A DNA stretch of 41,361 nt from an uncultured Akkermansia sp. (GTDB lineage Bacteria; Verrucomicrobiota; Verrucomicrobiia; Verrucomicrobiales; Akkermansiaceae), in assembly GCA_947631435.1 (NCBI GenBank), contig CANRLM010000010.1, positions 1-41,361 of the forward strand. Direction: 5' to 3'. The notes below the pieces were generated by a model. That model saw only the letters and a list, made by a program, of their open reading frames with translations, had not been told where the DNA came from and made no database searches. Numbering within the stretch: position 1 is the stretch's first letter; the number at the start of each line of letters is the position of its first letter. Position numbers and translations under genes: made by a program. Positions 20,707 through 29,660 of the stretch are shown here, in pieces.

Positions 20707-23544
20707 ATGGAAATGACGACCAGCCCGGCGACGGAGACGGCAAAGAGGAAAGCCGCCGCAAAGGCGTTTGCTGACAAGTGGACGGTGGCGCCGGGTGATG
20801 AGAAGCAGGAGACGCAGAGCTTCTGGATTGAACTCCTGCAAGAGGTGCTTGGCGTGCGCAGTGACAGCCGAACGATCAGCTTTGAAATGCGCGTGAAAGT
20901 TGGAAACTCTACCCGCTTCATTGATGCTTACCTGCCGGATACCCGGGTGCTTATTGAGCAGAAGAGCAGCAGCATTGACATGGACGCGCCGCAAATGCAG
21001 TCCGGCGGCGACATGCTGACGCCCTACGAGCAAGCCAAACGTTACTCGGACAATCTGCCCGTAGATAAACATGCGCGCTGGATTGTGACGTGCAACTTCC
21101 GCGAGATTCGTATTCATGATATGAACTCTGCGAAGCCCGCCGTACCTGTGAGCAGTATCGCACTTTCCGAACTTCCCGAGCAGTGGCACCGTTTGCAGTT
21201 TCTCGTGGATGCCCGCAATTCCCGCGTGGAAAAGGAGAAGGAAATGTCCATGCAGGCGGGCGTTCTCATTTCGCGGATTTACAACGCGCTTCTTGAAAAT
21301 GCGGAGAGCGGGAAAGACGCCGCCACGCTGCAAAGCATGAATAAGTTTTGCGTGCGGCTTGTGTTCTGCCTTTATGCGGAGGATGCCGGACTCTTCCGCA
21401 AGAATCAGTTTTGGGAGTATCTGGCAGACGCCGCGGACAATCCGCGTGACATGCGCGCTCGTATCTTGCAGCTTTTCCGCGCGCTCAATATGGACCCCGA
21501 AAAGCGCGACCGCTACGACAAGGAACTTCTGGCTTTCCCGTATGTGGACGGCGGGCTTTTCGATGACGGCGGGCAGGAGATTCCGGACATTCCCATGCTG
21601 GATGAGAATCTGTGCGAGCTGATTAAGGACGCGGCGCATTTTGACTGGCGCGAAATATCCCCGACTATCTTCGGCGGGTTGTTCGAAAGCACGCTCAACC
21701 CGGCGACCCGGAGAATCGGCGGCATGCACTATACCAGCGTGGAGAATATCCACAAGGTGATTGACCCTCTTTTTCTGGACGTCCTTAAAGAAGAACTGCG
21801 CTCCATTGCAGAAACCAAGCGCGGCAGCGAGAAGGCGCGCGCCAAGAAGCTGGAAGAATACCGCGATAAACTCGCTTCCCTGATCTTCCTTGACCCGGCA
21901 TGCGGCTCCGGCAACTTCCTCACCGAAACATTCATTTCTCTCCGACGTCTGGAAAATGACGCCCTGCGTTACCTTTCCAACGGGCAAGGCAGTTTCGGCG
22001 GTGAGCTTTCCCGTGTGAAGGTTACCATGCAGCAATTCTACGGGATTGAGATTAACGACTTCGCCGTGTCGGTTGCCAAGGCGGCTCTCTGGATAGCGGA
22101 CGCGCAAATGTGGCAGGAAACGCAGGAGTTCTCCACGCAAGAGCTTCCCGACTTCCTGCCCCTGAGAGGGTACGACAACATCCGTGAGAATGATGCTCTT
22201 TTCCTGGACTGGACGGAGAACACACCCGCCAGGCACGTGGACTATATCATCAGCAATCCGCCCTTTGTGGGAGCGCGGTACATGAGCAAGGAGCAAAAGG
22301 AGGGCTTGCTCCAAACCTGCAAAGGCATTCACGGCGCGGGAGACCTGGATTATGTTTCGGCGTGGTTTGTCAAGGCAGCGGAAATCATGCAGCAAGACCC
22401 GGCTACCCGTACAACCTTTGTGGCAACAAACTCCATAACGCAAGGGCAATCTGTTGCTCTTCTCTGGCGGCATGTTCTTCAGGGGCGCGGCATGAAAATC
22501 AACTTTGCCTACCGAACGTTCAAATGGGCAAACGAGACGAAGGACACGGCGGCGGTTCATTGCGTCATTGTCGGATTCAGCGGGCAGAAAACACCCTGCC
22601 GCCTGTTCGATGAACAGGGAGAAGAACATCGTGTTTCCCGGCTCAATGGCTACCTGATGGACGGGGCAGACGTTTTTATCGCTAACCGTACGCGCCCGCT
22701 TTGTGACGTCCCGGAAGTAGGGATTGGCAACAAGCCTATTGATGGAGGTTACTACCTCTTTACCCCGGAAGAAAAAGAAGCCTTCTTGGCGCAAGAACCG
22801 GGTGCAGCACCCTATTTTCACCCGTGGATGGGTGCAGAAGAACTCATCAACGGGAAGAAACGCTTTTGTCTATGGCTTGGGGACGTAGCCCCGAACATTT
22901 TGCGTACGCTCCCCCACTGTATGGAACGCGTGGAAAAAGTACGAGCTTACCGCGCCGCTAGCAAGAGCGCGCCGACAAGGAAAATAGCCGATACACCACG
23001 CCGCTTCCATGTAGAAAATATGCCGAAGGGAACCTATTTAGCCATTCCTGAAGTCTCATCAGAGACCCGGCAATACATTCCTATGGCGTATCTGGACGAA
23101 AAAACAATATGCAGTAACCGCTTGAAACTTGTCCCCAATGCAACCCTTTACCACTTTGGCGTACTTACTTCCGCTATGCACATGGCTTGGATGCGGACAG
23201 TCGCGGGGCGTCTTGAAATGCGCTATCTATACTCAAATAAAGTCGTTTACAATAATTTCCCGTGGGCAACACCTACCGACAAGCAACGCGAGAGGATAGA
23301 GGCTTGCGCGCAGGCAGTTTTGGATGCGCGCGCGAAGTACCCCGAAAGCACGCTTGCGGATTTGTACGACCCGAACACGATGCCCGATGATTTGCGCAAG
23401 GCTCACCGAGATTTGGATTCAGCCGTTGATGCCGCATACGGGAGGAAGTTTGCCGATGATTCTGACCGCGTGACTCACCTGTTCACCCTGTACCAAAAAC
23501 TCACGGAGAGGGAAAATAAAGGAAGAGCGGGGAGAGGGGGGTAA
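20707..23544 (+). CDS. MmeI-like type IIG restriction enzyme/N6-adenine methyltransferase, copy 2
   Basis: 945 residues, close to the MmeI family size. The domain order is inferred from motifs. The N-terminal PD-(D/E)xK nuclease (about 1-180) carries D73-x10-E84-Q-K86 (FIDAYLPDTRVLIEQK). A helical connector spans about 185-370. A gamma-class N6-adenine methyltransferase (about 375-640) has motif I DPACGSGNF at 396-404 and catalytic NPPF at 517-520. The target-recognition domain is about 645-850, followed by a helical tail. Such single-chain enzymes bind an asymmetric site, methylate one adenine and cut about 20 bases away. E837 and R839 occupy the MmeI E806/R808 position, which in that family reads C after the methylated A. 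Protein sequence matches copy 1 except around residues 774-848, and copy 3 up to about residue 645. All catalytic motifs are intact. The ATG at 20707 has no Shine-Dalgarno site, and an internal Met (residue 3) is an alternative start. Confidence 0.9.
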   Translation: MEMTTSPATETAKRKAAAKAFADKWTVAPGDEKQETQSFWIELLQEVLGVRSDSRTISFEMRVKVGNSTRFIDAYLPDTRVLIEQKSSSIDMDAPQMQSGGDMLTPYEQAKRYSDNLPVDKHARWIVTCNFREIRIHDMNSAKPAVPVSSIALSELPEQWHRLQFLVDARNSRVEKEKEMSMQAGVLISRIYNALLENAESGKDAATLQSMNKFCVRLVFCLYAEDAGLFRKNQFWEYLADAADNPRDMRARILQLFRALNMDPEKRDRYDKELLAFPYVDGGLFDDGGQEIPDIPMLDENLCELIKDAAHFDWREISPTIFGGLFESTLNPATRRIGGMHYTSVENIHKVIDPLFLDVLKEELRSIAETKRGSEKARAKKLEEYRDKLASLIFLDPACGSGNFLTETFISLRRLENDALRYLSNGQGSFGGELSRVKVTMQQFYGIEINDFAVSVAKAALWIADAQMWQETQEFSTQELPDFLPLRGYDNIRENDALFLDWTENTPARHVDYIISNPPFVGARYMSKEQKEGLLQTCKGIHGAGDLDYVSAWFVKAAEIMQQDPATRTTFVATNSITQGQSVALLWRHVLQGRGMKINFAYRTFKWANETKDTAAVHCVIVGFSGQKTPCRLFDEQGEEHRVSRLNGYLMDGADVFIANRTRPLCDVPEVGIGNKPIDGGYYLFTPEEKEAFLAQEPGAAPYFHPWMGAEELINGKKRFCLWLGDVAPNILRTLPHCMERVEKVRAYRAASKSAPTRKIADTPRRFHVENMPKGTYLAIPEVSSETRQYIPMAYLDEKTICSNRLKLVPNATLYHFGVLTSAMHMAWMRTVAGRLEMRYLYSNKVVYNNFPWATPTDKQRERIEACAQAVLDARAKYPESTLADLYDPNTMPDDLRKAHRDLDSAVDAAYGRKFADDSDRVTHLFTLYQKLTERENKGRAGRGG

Positions 23545-23548
23545 AAGA

Positions 23549-23654
23549 GTGACGGAAGGAATGAGCCGTATGCCGGGCGGTTTTTTCTGTTCGCCTGCCG
23601 CGCCGTGATTTTTCTTTTTATACCTCCTCGTCTGTGTTACACTCTCTTTAGCGT
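23549..23654 (+). repeat. Upstream repeat of enzyme copy 3 with putative -10 element
   Basis: Nearly identical to 20601-20706, including TACACT (23638-23643) shortly before the ATG. It fills the 110-bp gap between copies 2 and 3, suggesting each copy has its own promoter rather than depending on read-through. The element after copies 1 and 3 (gtgacggagggattcagcc) is a relative of its first 30 bases. Confidence 0.6.
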
Positions 23655-26468
23655 ATGGAAACGACGACCAGCCCGGCGACGGAGACGGCAAAGAGGAAAG
23701 CCGCCGCAAAGGCGTTTGCAGACAAGTGGACGGTGGCGCCGAGCGATGAGAAGCAGGAGACGCAGAGCTTCTGGATTGAACTCCTGCAAGAGGTTCTTGG
23801 CGTGCGCAGCGACAGTCGAACGATCAGCTTTGAAATGCGCGTGAAAGTTGGAAACTCTACCCGCTTCATTGATGCTTACCTGCCGGATACCCGGGTGCTC
23901 ATTGAGCAGAAGAGCAGCAGCATTGACATGGACGCGCCGCAAATGCAGTCCGGCGGCGACATGCTGACGCCCTACGAGCAAGCCAAACGTTACTCGGACA
24001 ATCTGCCCGTAGATAAACATGCGCGCTGGATTGTGACGTGCAACTTCCGCGAGATTCGTATTCACGATATGAACGCGGCGAAGCCCGCCGTACCGGTGAG
24101 CCATATCTCCCTTGCTGAACTCCCCGAACAGTGGCACCTCTTGCAGTTTCTCGTTGATGCCCGCAATTCCCGCGTGGAAAAGGAGAAGGAAATGTCTATG
24201 CAGGCGGGCATTCTCATTTCGCGGATTTACAACGCGCTTCTTGAAAATGCGGAGAGCGGGAAGGACGCCGCCACGCTGCAAAGCATGAATAAGTTTTGCG
24301 TGCGGCTCGTATTCTGCCTTTATGCGGAGGATGCCGGACTCTTCCGAAAGAATCAATTTTGGGGGTATCTGGAAGACGCCGCGGACAATCCGCGTTACAT
24401 GCGCGCTCGTATCTTGCAGCTTTTCCGCGCTCTCAATATGGACCCCGAAAAGCGTGACCGCTACGACAAGGAACTTCTGGCTTTCCCGTATGTGGACGGC
24501 GGGCTTTTCGATGACGGCGGGCAGGAGATTCCGGACATTCCCATGCTGGATGAGAACCTGTGCGAGCTGATTAAGGATGCGGCGCATTTTGACTGGCGCG
24601 AAATCTCTCCGACTATCTTCGGAGGGCTGTTTGAAAGCACGCTCAACCCGGACACGCGGAGAATCGGCGGAATGCACTATACCAGCGTGGAGAATATCCA
24701 CAAGGTGATTGACCCGCTTTTTCTGGACGCCCTTAAGGAGGAACTGCGCTCCATTGCAGAAGCCAAGCGCGGCAGCGAGAGGACGCGCGCCAGGAAGTTG
24801 GAAGAATACCGCGATAAACTCGCTTCCCTGATCTTCCTTGACCCGGCTTGCGGCTCCGGCAACTTCCTCACGGAAACATTCATTTCCCTTCGACGGCTGG
24901 AAAATGACGCCCTGCGCTACCTTTCCAACGGGCAAGGCAGTTTCGGCGGTGAGCTTTCCCGCGTGAAGGTTACCATGCAGCAATTCTACGGGATTGAGAT
25001 TAACGACTTCGCCGTGTCGGTTGCCAAGGCGGCTCTCTGGATAGCGGACGCGCAAATGTGGCAGGAAACGCAGGAGTTCTCCACGCAAGAGCTTCCCGAC
25101 TTCCTGCCCCTGAGAGGGTACGACAACATCCGTGAGAATGATGCTCTTTTCCTGGACTGGACGGAGAACACACCCGCCAGGCACGTGGACTATATCATCA
25201 GCAATCCGCCCTTTGTTGGAGCGCGGTACATGAGCAAGGAGCAAAAGGAGGGCTTGCTCCAAACCTGCAAAGGCATTCACGGCGCGGGAGACTTGGATTA
25301 TGTTTCGGCGTGGTTTGTCAAGGCGGCGGAAATCATGCAGCGAGACCCGGCTACTCGTACATCATTCGTTGCAACAAACTCCGTCACACAGGGACAATCT
25401 GTTGCTCTTCTCTGGCGGCATGTTCTCCAAGAGCGCGGCTTAAAAATCAACTTTGCCTACCGAACGTTCAAGTGGGCAAACGAGACGAAGGACACGGCGG
25501 CGGTTCACTGCGTCATTGTCGGGTTCAGCGGGCAGAAAACACCCTGCCGCCTGTTCGATGAACACGGAGAAGAACATCGTGTTTCTCGCCTCAATGGCTA
25601 CTTAATAGAAGCCAATGACATATTTATTGAATCCCGACCAACTCCACTTTGTAACGTTCCTGCCATAATAAAAGGAAGCCAGCCTACGGATGACGGAAAT
25701 TTTCTCTTCACGGGAGAAGAATATCGCCAATTCATAGAAGCTACTCCCGATGCGGCTCCACTGTTCAGAAAAATTCTAGGTTCAAAAGAATTTTTGCATA
25801 ACATAGCCCGATATTGCCTTTGGATAACTCCGGACAAATTGTCTTTAGCTCATAGACTAGCCCCTGTCAAAGAAAGAATTGCAGCAGTTCGAGAGTTCCG
25901 GCTCAAGAGTCCAAAGGCAGCAACAAGGAAAAGCGCAGAAGCTTCCTGGAGGTTTCAAGAGGTCAGACAGCCTGAATCAACCTATCTCGCCGTCCCTTCT
26001 GTTTCTTCGGAAACACGGCTCTATGTTCCCATGGACTTTGTGGAAGAAACGACGATTGCAAGCAACCTGATGCTCATGATTCCCAATGCCACCCTCTACC
26101 ATTTCGGAGTTCTGACGTCCGCCATGCACATGGCTTGGATGCGAACGGTAGCAGGGAGACTCAAGAGCGACTATCGCTATTCAAATAAAGTCGTTTACAA
26201 TAATTTTCCGTGGGCGAGTCCTAGCGACAAACAGCGAGAGAAGATAGAGGCGTGCGCGCAGGCTGTACTGGATGCCCGCGCTTTATATTCCGGGAGCTCG
26301 TTGGCAGAACTGTACGACCCGTTAATGATGCCGCCCGAGCTGAGGAAAGCGCACAGTAAACTTGACGCCGCCGTTGATGCCGCCTATGGGAGGAAGTTCA
26401 CCGATGATTCTGACCGCATGACTCACCTGTTCGCCCTGTACCAAAAACTCACGAAGAAGGGAAAATAA
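23655..26468 (+). CDS. MmeI-like type IIG restriction enzyme/N6-adenine methyltransferase, copy 3 (different recognition domain)
   Basis: 937 residues. It is nearly identical to copy 2 through the nuclease (D73, E84, K86), connector and methyltransferase motifs (DPACGSGNF, NPPF) up to about residue 645. From about 25600 to 26190 (residues about 650-845) the sequence is largely different and visibly more A+T-rich, then similarity returns at VVYNNFPWA. This is the target-recognition domain, so copy 3 should read a different site. At the MmeI E806/R808 position it has K837 and D839 (GRLKSDY), the pair that in this family reads G instead of C. All catalytic residues are present. Self-protection must come from its own methylation. 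The compositional shift suggests the recognition segment was acquired by recombination with an outside source. Confidence 0.9.
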   Translation: METTTSPATETAKRKAAAKAFADKWTVAPSDEKQETQSFWIELLQEVLGVRSDSRTISFEMRVKVGNSTRFIDAYLPDTRVLIEQKSSSIDMDAPQMQSGGDMLTPYEQAKRYSDNLPVDKHARWIVTCNFREIRIHDMNAAKPAVPVSHISLAELPEQWHLLQFLVDARNSRVEKEKEMSMQAGILISRIYNALLENAESGKDAATLQSMNKFCVRLVFCLYAEDAGLFRKNQFWGYLEDAADNPRYMRARILQLFRALNMDPEKRDRYDKELLAFPYVDGGLFDDGGQEIPDIPMLDENLCELIKDAAHFDWREISPTIFGGLFESTLNPDTRRIGGMHYTSVENIHKVIDPLFLDALKEELRSIAEAKRGSERTRARKLEEYRDKLASLIFLDPACGSGNFLTETFISLRRLENDALRYLSNGQGSFGGELSRVKVTMQQFYGIEINDFAVSVAKAALWIADAQMWQETQEFSTQELPDFLPLRGYDNIRENDALFLDWTENTPARHVDYIISNPPFVGARYMSKEQKEGLLQTCKGIHGAGDLDYVSAWFVKAAEIMQRDPATRTSFVATNSVTQGQSVALLWRHVLQERGLKINFAYRTFKWANETKDTAAVHCVIVGFSGQKTPCRLFDEHGEEHRVSRLNGYLIEANDIFIESRPTPLCNVPAIIKGSQPTDDGNFLFTGEEYRQFIEATPDAAPLFRKILGSKEFLHNIARYCLWITPDKLSLAHRLAPVKERIAAVREFRLKSPKAATRKSAEASWRFQEVRQPESTYLAVPSVSSETRLYVPMDFVEETTIASNLMLMIPNATLYHFGVLTSAMHMAWMRTVAGRLKSDYRYSNKVVYNNFPWASPSDKQREKIEACAQAVLDARALYSGSSLAELYDPLMMPPELRKAHSKLDAAVDAAYGRKFTDDSDRMTHLFALYQKLTKKGK

Positions 26469-26497
26469 AGGAAGAGCGGGGAGAGGGGTGTGAAAGA

Positions 26498-26640
26498 GTG
26501 ACGGAGGGATTCAGCCATGCGCCGGGAGCTGAGTCCACTGAAGAGAAGGCGAGGATTGCCGGTGGTGCAGGAAGTGCAAAATACCCTGCAACGAGCCAAT
26601 CGGCGCCTTTTTGTGTCTGCGCCTTGTTGCATTTAATTTT
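26498..26640 (+). repeat. Downstream tail repeat of copy 3 (partner of 1502-1650)
   Basis: Starts gtgacggagggattcagcc and matches the DNA after copy 1 with few differences for about 140 bp, then the two diverge: copy 1 leads to the autotransporter, copy 3 to the end of secY. Confidence 0.75.
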
Positions 26641-26873
26641 GCAAGGCATATTTCACAATTTCCGGGCCTTCGGCTCGCCTGCTTGATCCTGCGTCCTTCA
26701 AATTGGCCTCGTCCTTCTTTCCGGGTTCGCTTCCTGCTCGTCGCGTTTCGGCTCCGCTGCTCACAAAAGCTTCTTGGGCCCCCCTCCGCTATGCTTCAAA
26801 GGATCGGCTTCCCGCTATCGCTTCGCGGCAATGTGCGCAAGCGTGTGTCGGGCCGGTGCTTCGTCCTTCCCTC
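26641..26873. other. Convergent gap between enzyme copy 3 and secY; no gene seen
   Basis: No credible ORF belongs here. Read on the minus strand (downstream of secY) it is rich in short GAAGGACG- and GCGAAGC-like words. The string ggaaggacgaag next to the secY stop also occurs just after the autotransporter stop (near 20499). It may be a dispersed intergenic repeat or a structured 3' UTR. I could not define a clean intrinsic terminator. Confidence 0.35.
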
Positions 26874-28352
26874 TTATGGCATGATGATGATGAGGCAGGC
26901 AAGCACGGCGAGGGCGATGAGGACCCAGAGGATGACGATGCCTCTGCTTTCTGCCGGGGTGCCGGTGCCCTGCAGGTGCGAATAGCGCCCGCGCAGGCGT
27001 CCCTTCTTCATGAAGCCGTCGTAATTCTTCTGCAACAGGGTGGCTTCCACCTGGCGCATCATGTCCAGCAGCACGCCGACTAAAATGAGCAGGGAAGTGC
27101 CGCCGAAGAACTGCGTCACCACGTGCGGCAGGGAGCCAAACACGGAGAGCAGGCTGGGCAGGAAGTAGATCAGCGTGAGGAAAAGAGAGCCGGCAAAGGT
27201 GAGCCGGGTCATGGTAAGATCCAGGAAGGAGGCAGTCGGCGGGCCCGGGCGCACGCCGGGGATGTAGTTGCCGGAGCGTTTGAGATCCTCCGCAATCTGC
27301 TGGGGCTGGAACATGGTGGCCACCCAGAAGAAGGAGAAGAAGAAGATCATGAACGAGGAGATCAGGTAGTACCAGATGTCACTCGGGGAAAGGATGGCGG
27401 AAACAATGGCGCCCACGAAGGTATCGCCGGGGAAAATCTGCTGCGCGATCATGCCCGGCAGAGCGAGGATGGCCGTGGCGAAAATGACGGGCATGACCCC
27501 GGAGTAGTTGAGCTTGAGGGGCAGGTAGGTGGTGCCGCCCTGCGTCATCTTCCCGCGACCGATGACGCGCTTCGCGGCCTGCACCGGGATGCGCCGCTGC
27601 GCCTGGCTCACGGTGACGACCAGAGCAACCACGAGCACCATGAAGAGGATGAGAGCCACGAGGGCGAGGGAGCCCAGGGGATTGATCTCCGTACCGCCGC
27701 GCATCACGCAGGTTTTCCAGGCCAGGGAAAAAGCGCCGGGCAGGGCGGAGATGATGTTCACCGAGATGATGAGCGAGATGCCGTTGCCGACGCCGCGCTC
27801 GGTGATCTGGTCGCCGATCCACATGAGGAACATGGTGCCGGTGACGATGATGAAGATGGTGGTGATGGTGAAGATCCACCCCGGGTGCATCACGAGGTTG
27901 CTCACATCCAGCCCGATGGAGGAGGGATTCTCCAGGGTTCGGGTGAGCAGGTAGCCCTGCACGATGGCGATGATGATGGCGAGGATACGCGTGTAGCGCG
28001 TCATCTTCTGGCGGCCGCCCTCCTCCTGCAGCATCTTCTTCCACGAGGGAAGAACGGCGCCCATGAGCTGAGTCATGATAGAGGCGGAGATGTAGGGCAT
28101 GATGCCGAGAGCAAAGATGCCGCACTGCTGCAAGCCGCCACCGGAAAAGATGGTGAGGATGGCGCCCAGGGCCCCGAACACGCCGCCGCCCTCCGCCGCC
28201 TGCTCCTGGAGGTAGGTGGTGAGCGCGTGCACATCCACCCCCGGCAAGGGGAGATGCACCCCGAGGCGCACGACCACAATCATGGCCAGGGTGAAGAGGA
28301 TGCGGCTCCTCAGCTCAGGAACGCGCATAGTGTTGGCAAAGGCAGCTAACAT
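26874..28352 (-). CDS. secY: Preprotein translocase subunit SecY
   Basis: 492 residues, starting MLAAFANTMRVPELR. SecY is the channel-forming subunit of the SecYEG translocon in the inner membrane. Family marks are the N-terminal RSRILFTLAMIVVVRLGVHLPLPGVD (first transmembrane segment), many hydrophobic segments compatible with ten helices, the cytosolic loop QAQRRIPVQAAKRVIGR, and IPGVRPG before a late helix. A longer frame begins at 28436, but its first 28 residues do not look like SecY; the ATG at 28352 fits the family. It is the last gene of the spc-type operon, 109 bp after rplO. Export of the autotransporter and the ankyrin proteins in this window would depend on it. Confidence 0.96.
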   Translation of the reverse strand: MLAAFANTMRVPELRSRILFTLAMIVVVRLGVHLPLPGVDVHALTTYLQEQAAEGGGVFGALGAILTIFSGGGLQQCGIFALGIMPYISASIMTQLMGAVLPSWKKMLQEEGGRQKMTRYTRILAIIIAIVQGYLLTRTLENPSSIGLDVSNLVMHPGWIFTITTIFIIVTGTMFLMWIGDQITERGVGNGISLIISVNIISALPGAFSLAWKTCVMRGGTEINPLGSLALVALILFMVLVVALVVTVSQAQRRIPVQAAKRVIGRGKMTQGGTTYLPLKLNYSGVMPVIFATAILALPGMIAQQIFPGDTFVGAIVSAILSPSDIWYYLISSFMIFFFSFFWVATMFQPQQIAEDLKRSGNYIPGVRPGPPTASFLDLTMTRLTFAGSLFLTLIYFLPSLLSVFGSLPHVVTQFFGGTSLLILVGVLLDMMRQVEATLLQKNYDGFMKKGRLRGRYSHLQGTGTPAESRGIVILWVLIALAVLACLIIIMP

Positions 28353-28461
28353 GGTGTTCGGTTCAGGGAAATTGTTGAATGAAGCACACCACGCGGGGCA
28401 GGAGAGGGGCGCCGCTTGCGCCCGGGTCTCTGCCACCGCGCGGGGAAATCAAAGCGTGCGT

Positions 28462-28926
28462 TCAGCTTGCGCTCTCGGAAAGCACGGTGAGGCTTCCGCC
28501 TGCGGCGGCTACCTTTTTCTTAGCGGCTTCGCTCGCAAAATCAACGGAGATCGAGAGAGCCTTGCTCAGCTCGCCGCGGGCCAGGAGTTTCACCGCGTCG
28601 CAGGCGCCTTTCACCAAGCCTGCCGCGCGCAGCTCCGTCTCCGTCACCGCAGCCCCGGCTTCAAAGAAAGCCTCCAGCTGGTTGAGATTGATGATGGCGA
28701 CGACACTGCGGAAACGGGCATTGCTGAAGCCCTTCTTGGGCAGGCGGCGGTGCAGGGGCATCTGGCCGCCTTCGAATCCCGGGCGTAGCGAGCCGCCGGA
28801 GCGGGCCTTCTGTCCCTTGTTGCCCTTGCCGCAGGTTTTGCCGAGACCGGAGCTCTCGCCGTTGCCGAGGCGCTTTTTGCGGTGTTTGGCACCGGGATTG
28901 GGCTTGAGATTGTTCAGAGTCAACAT
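28462..28926 (-). CDS. rplO: 50S ribosomal protein L15
   Basis: 154 residues. The N-terminus LTLNNLKPNPGAKHRKKRLGNG and the glycine-rich segment GLGKTCGKGNKGQKARSGG, with RPGFEGGQMPLHRRLPKKGF, are hallmarks of L15, a late-assembling protein of the large subunit. It lies between rpsE and secY. rpmD (L30), which often sits between rpsE and rplO, is absent; only 41 bp separate the two genes. Confidence 0.97.
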   Translation of the reverse strand: MLTLNNLKPNPGAKHRKKRLGNGESSGLGKTCGKGNKGQKARSGGSLRPGFEGGQMPLHRRLPKKGFSNARFRSVVAIINLNQLEAFFEAGAAVTETELRAAGLVKGACDAVKLLARGELSKALSISVDFASEAAKKKVAAAGGSLTVLSESAS

Positions 28927-28967
28927 AGTTGTGATGAATCAACGTGAGGGTTCACAAAAACGGGAGA

Positions 28968-29642
28968 CTAAACCGAGGCTTTCTCCTTTTTCTTCTTGCC
29001 GCGGGCGGCGAGTACATGATCTGCCGTGCGCATGGAAAGCATGGCCTGCATGGTGGCCTTCACCACGTTGGCGGCATTGGAGGAACCGAGCGATTTGGCG
29101 ATGACGTTGCTCACGCCGGCAGCTTCCAGCACGGCGCGCACCTTCTCACCGGCCACCAGACCGGTACCGGGAGCGGCAGGCTTGAGAACAATCTTCGCAC
29201 CGCCGAATTCGCTGTAGATCTCGTGCGGCAGCGTCTCGTTCACCACGGTCACCTTCTTCATGGCGCGTTTGGCGGCATCGGTCCCCTTGCGGATGGCGTC
29301 CGATACCTCGTTTGCCTTGCCGAAGCCGTGGCCGACCTTGCCGTTGCGATCTCCCACCACGACGAGGGCGGAGAAGGAGAAGCGACGACCGCCCTTGACC
29401 ACCTTGGCGCAGCGGTTCACATGCACCACTTTTTCCACCAGCTGAGGGCCTTCATCGGCGGCGGGGTCGCCCCCGCGGCGGTGGGAAGCAGCTTCACGAC
29501 GCTGGGAGCGCTGCCCGGAACGCGGGGCATTCCCACCCTCGCGGCGCGGGGCGCGGCTCTCAGGCGCAGCAGCAACCGCCTGAGCGGGTGCGGCGGCAGC
29601 CTCTGTCGGAGACTTTGTCTCTTTCTGTTCTTCAGTACTCAT
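28968..29642 (-). CDS. rpsE: 30S ribosomal protein S5 with N-terminal extension
   Basis: 224 residues, against roughly 165 in many bacteria. The conserved core begins near residue 68 (LVEKVVHVNRCAKVVKGGRRFSF) with the RNA-binding and alpha/beta domains, including GKVGHGFGKANEV and a C-terminal SLGSSNAANVVKATMQ segment. The first ~65 residues are a low-complexity Ala/Pro/Arg/Gln extension; such tails are seen in some phyla and I assign it no function. S5 works in decoding fidelity and mRNA unwinding at the 30S entry site. Confidence 0.96.
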   Translation of the reverse strand: MSTEEQKETKSPTEAAAAPAQAVAAAPESRAPRREGGNAPRSGQRSQRREAASHRRGGDPAADEGPQLVEKVVHVNRCAKVVKGGRRFSFSALVVVGDRNGKVGHGFGKANEVSDAIRKGTDAAKRAMKKVTVVNETLPHEIYSEFGGAKIVLKPAAPGTGLVAGEKVRAVLEAAGVSNVIAKSLGSSNAANVVKATMQAMLSMRTADHVLAARGKKKKEKASV

Positions 29643-29660
29643 AAAAAATGCAAGTGAGAG

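Noticed and set aside
20689..22821. Long minus-strand frames opposite enzyme copies 2 and 3 (also 23637-25280)
   Set aside because: They are antisense shadows; they repeat because the sense genes are duplicated and show no recognisable domain.
27123..28349. Plus-strand frame of 408 codons opposite secY
   Set aside because: His/Asp/Glu/Gly-rich shadow of the SecY codons; SecY on the minus strand is unmistakable.
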